Source of the DNA: Melaminivora alkalimesophila
GTDB taxonomy: Bacteria > Pseudomonadota > Gammaproteobacteria > Burkholderiales > Burkholderiaceae_C
Direction of reading: 5' to 3'
Assembly (NCBI RefSeq): GCF_000282995.1
Contig: NZ_ALEE01000785.1
Location: forward strand, 1-8,288
DNA length: 8,288 nt
Shown: positions 8,233 to 8,288 of the stretch, piece after piece
Position numbering within the stretch: the first letter of the stretch is position 1
Layout: every line of letters begins with the position of its first letter
Made by a program: the position numbers and the translations under genes
The notes under the pieces: model-generated
Told to the model about the DNA's origin: nothing
Database searches by the model: none
What the model saw: only the letters and a program-made list of their open reading frames with translations

Positions 8233-8288
8233 TCAGTGGAACACCGAGGCGCGCCGCACGATCGCCTGGGCGGCAGCCGGTGTCGCGG
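8233..8288 (-). CDS. C-terminal end of an unidentified minus-strand protein (5' end outside window)
   Basis: On the minus strand an open frame enters from the right edge and stops at TGA (8233-8235), reading ATPAAAQAIVRRASVFH at its end. Third positions are G/C-rich as in the neighbouring genes, and a hairpin lies just beyond the stop. Only about 17 residues are visible, too few to name a family. Confidence 0.45.
   Translation of the reverse strand, partial: ATPAAAQAIVRRASVFH

Overview
The window looks like chromosomal DNA from a GC-rich betaproteobacterium, most likely Burkholderiales and probably Comamonadaceae. This rests on the very high GC content with G/C at third codon positions, on family-level resemblance of NadE, GlnB, CheW, Ppa and the COG3146 acyltransferase to proteins of that group, and on short weak promoters of the kind common there. 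No mobile element, tRNA, rRNA, CRISPR array or phage gene is visible. Coding density is high: eight complete genes and two partial ones at the edges, with no gene-free stretch over 300 bases.

Layout. (1) Positions 2-1206, plus strand: the C-terminal end of an RDD-family membrane protein, then dgkA (diacylglycerol kinase), then a LOG-family nucleotide phosphoribohydrolase. Each gene overlaps the next by 8 nt, so they are probably one translationally coupled operon. (2) Positions 1234-3290, minus strand: nadE (glutamine-dependent-type NAD synthetase) followed by glnB (PII nitrogen sensor) 29 bp downstream. (3) A 290-bp divergent intergenic region, then a COG3146/DUF482 acyltransferase-like gene (3581-4780, plus). 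(4) Positions 4804-5981, minus strand: a lone cheW with its own good sigma70-type promoter, and upstream of it ppa (inorganic pyrophosphatase). (5) Positions 6101-8177, plus strand: an aldehyde dehydrogenase and a DUF2889 protein, divergent from ppa. (6) At the right edge, the likely C-terminus of a minus-strand gene after a perfect GC hairpin.

How the genes fit together. Most are housekeeping: lipid recycling (DgkA), nucleotide or cytokinin-type chemistry (LOG), NAD synthesis (NadE), nitrogen signalling (GlnB) and pyrophosphate removal (Ppa). The clearest functional link is nadE-glnB, which joins an enzyme that normally spends glutamine to the protein that reports glutamine status.

The most notable observation is that the glutaminase half of this NadE seems to have lost its catalytic cysteine: Gly and Ala stand where the family has Cys-Glu. 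The synthetase half looks intact. This predicts an ammonia-dependent enzyme kept in a glutamine-dependent architecture. I found no convincing undescribed multi-gene system; the remaining points of interest are smaller and are listed separately.
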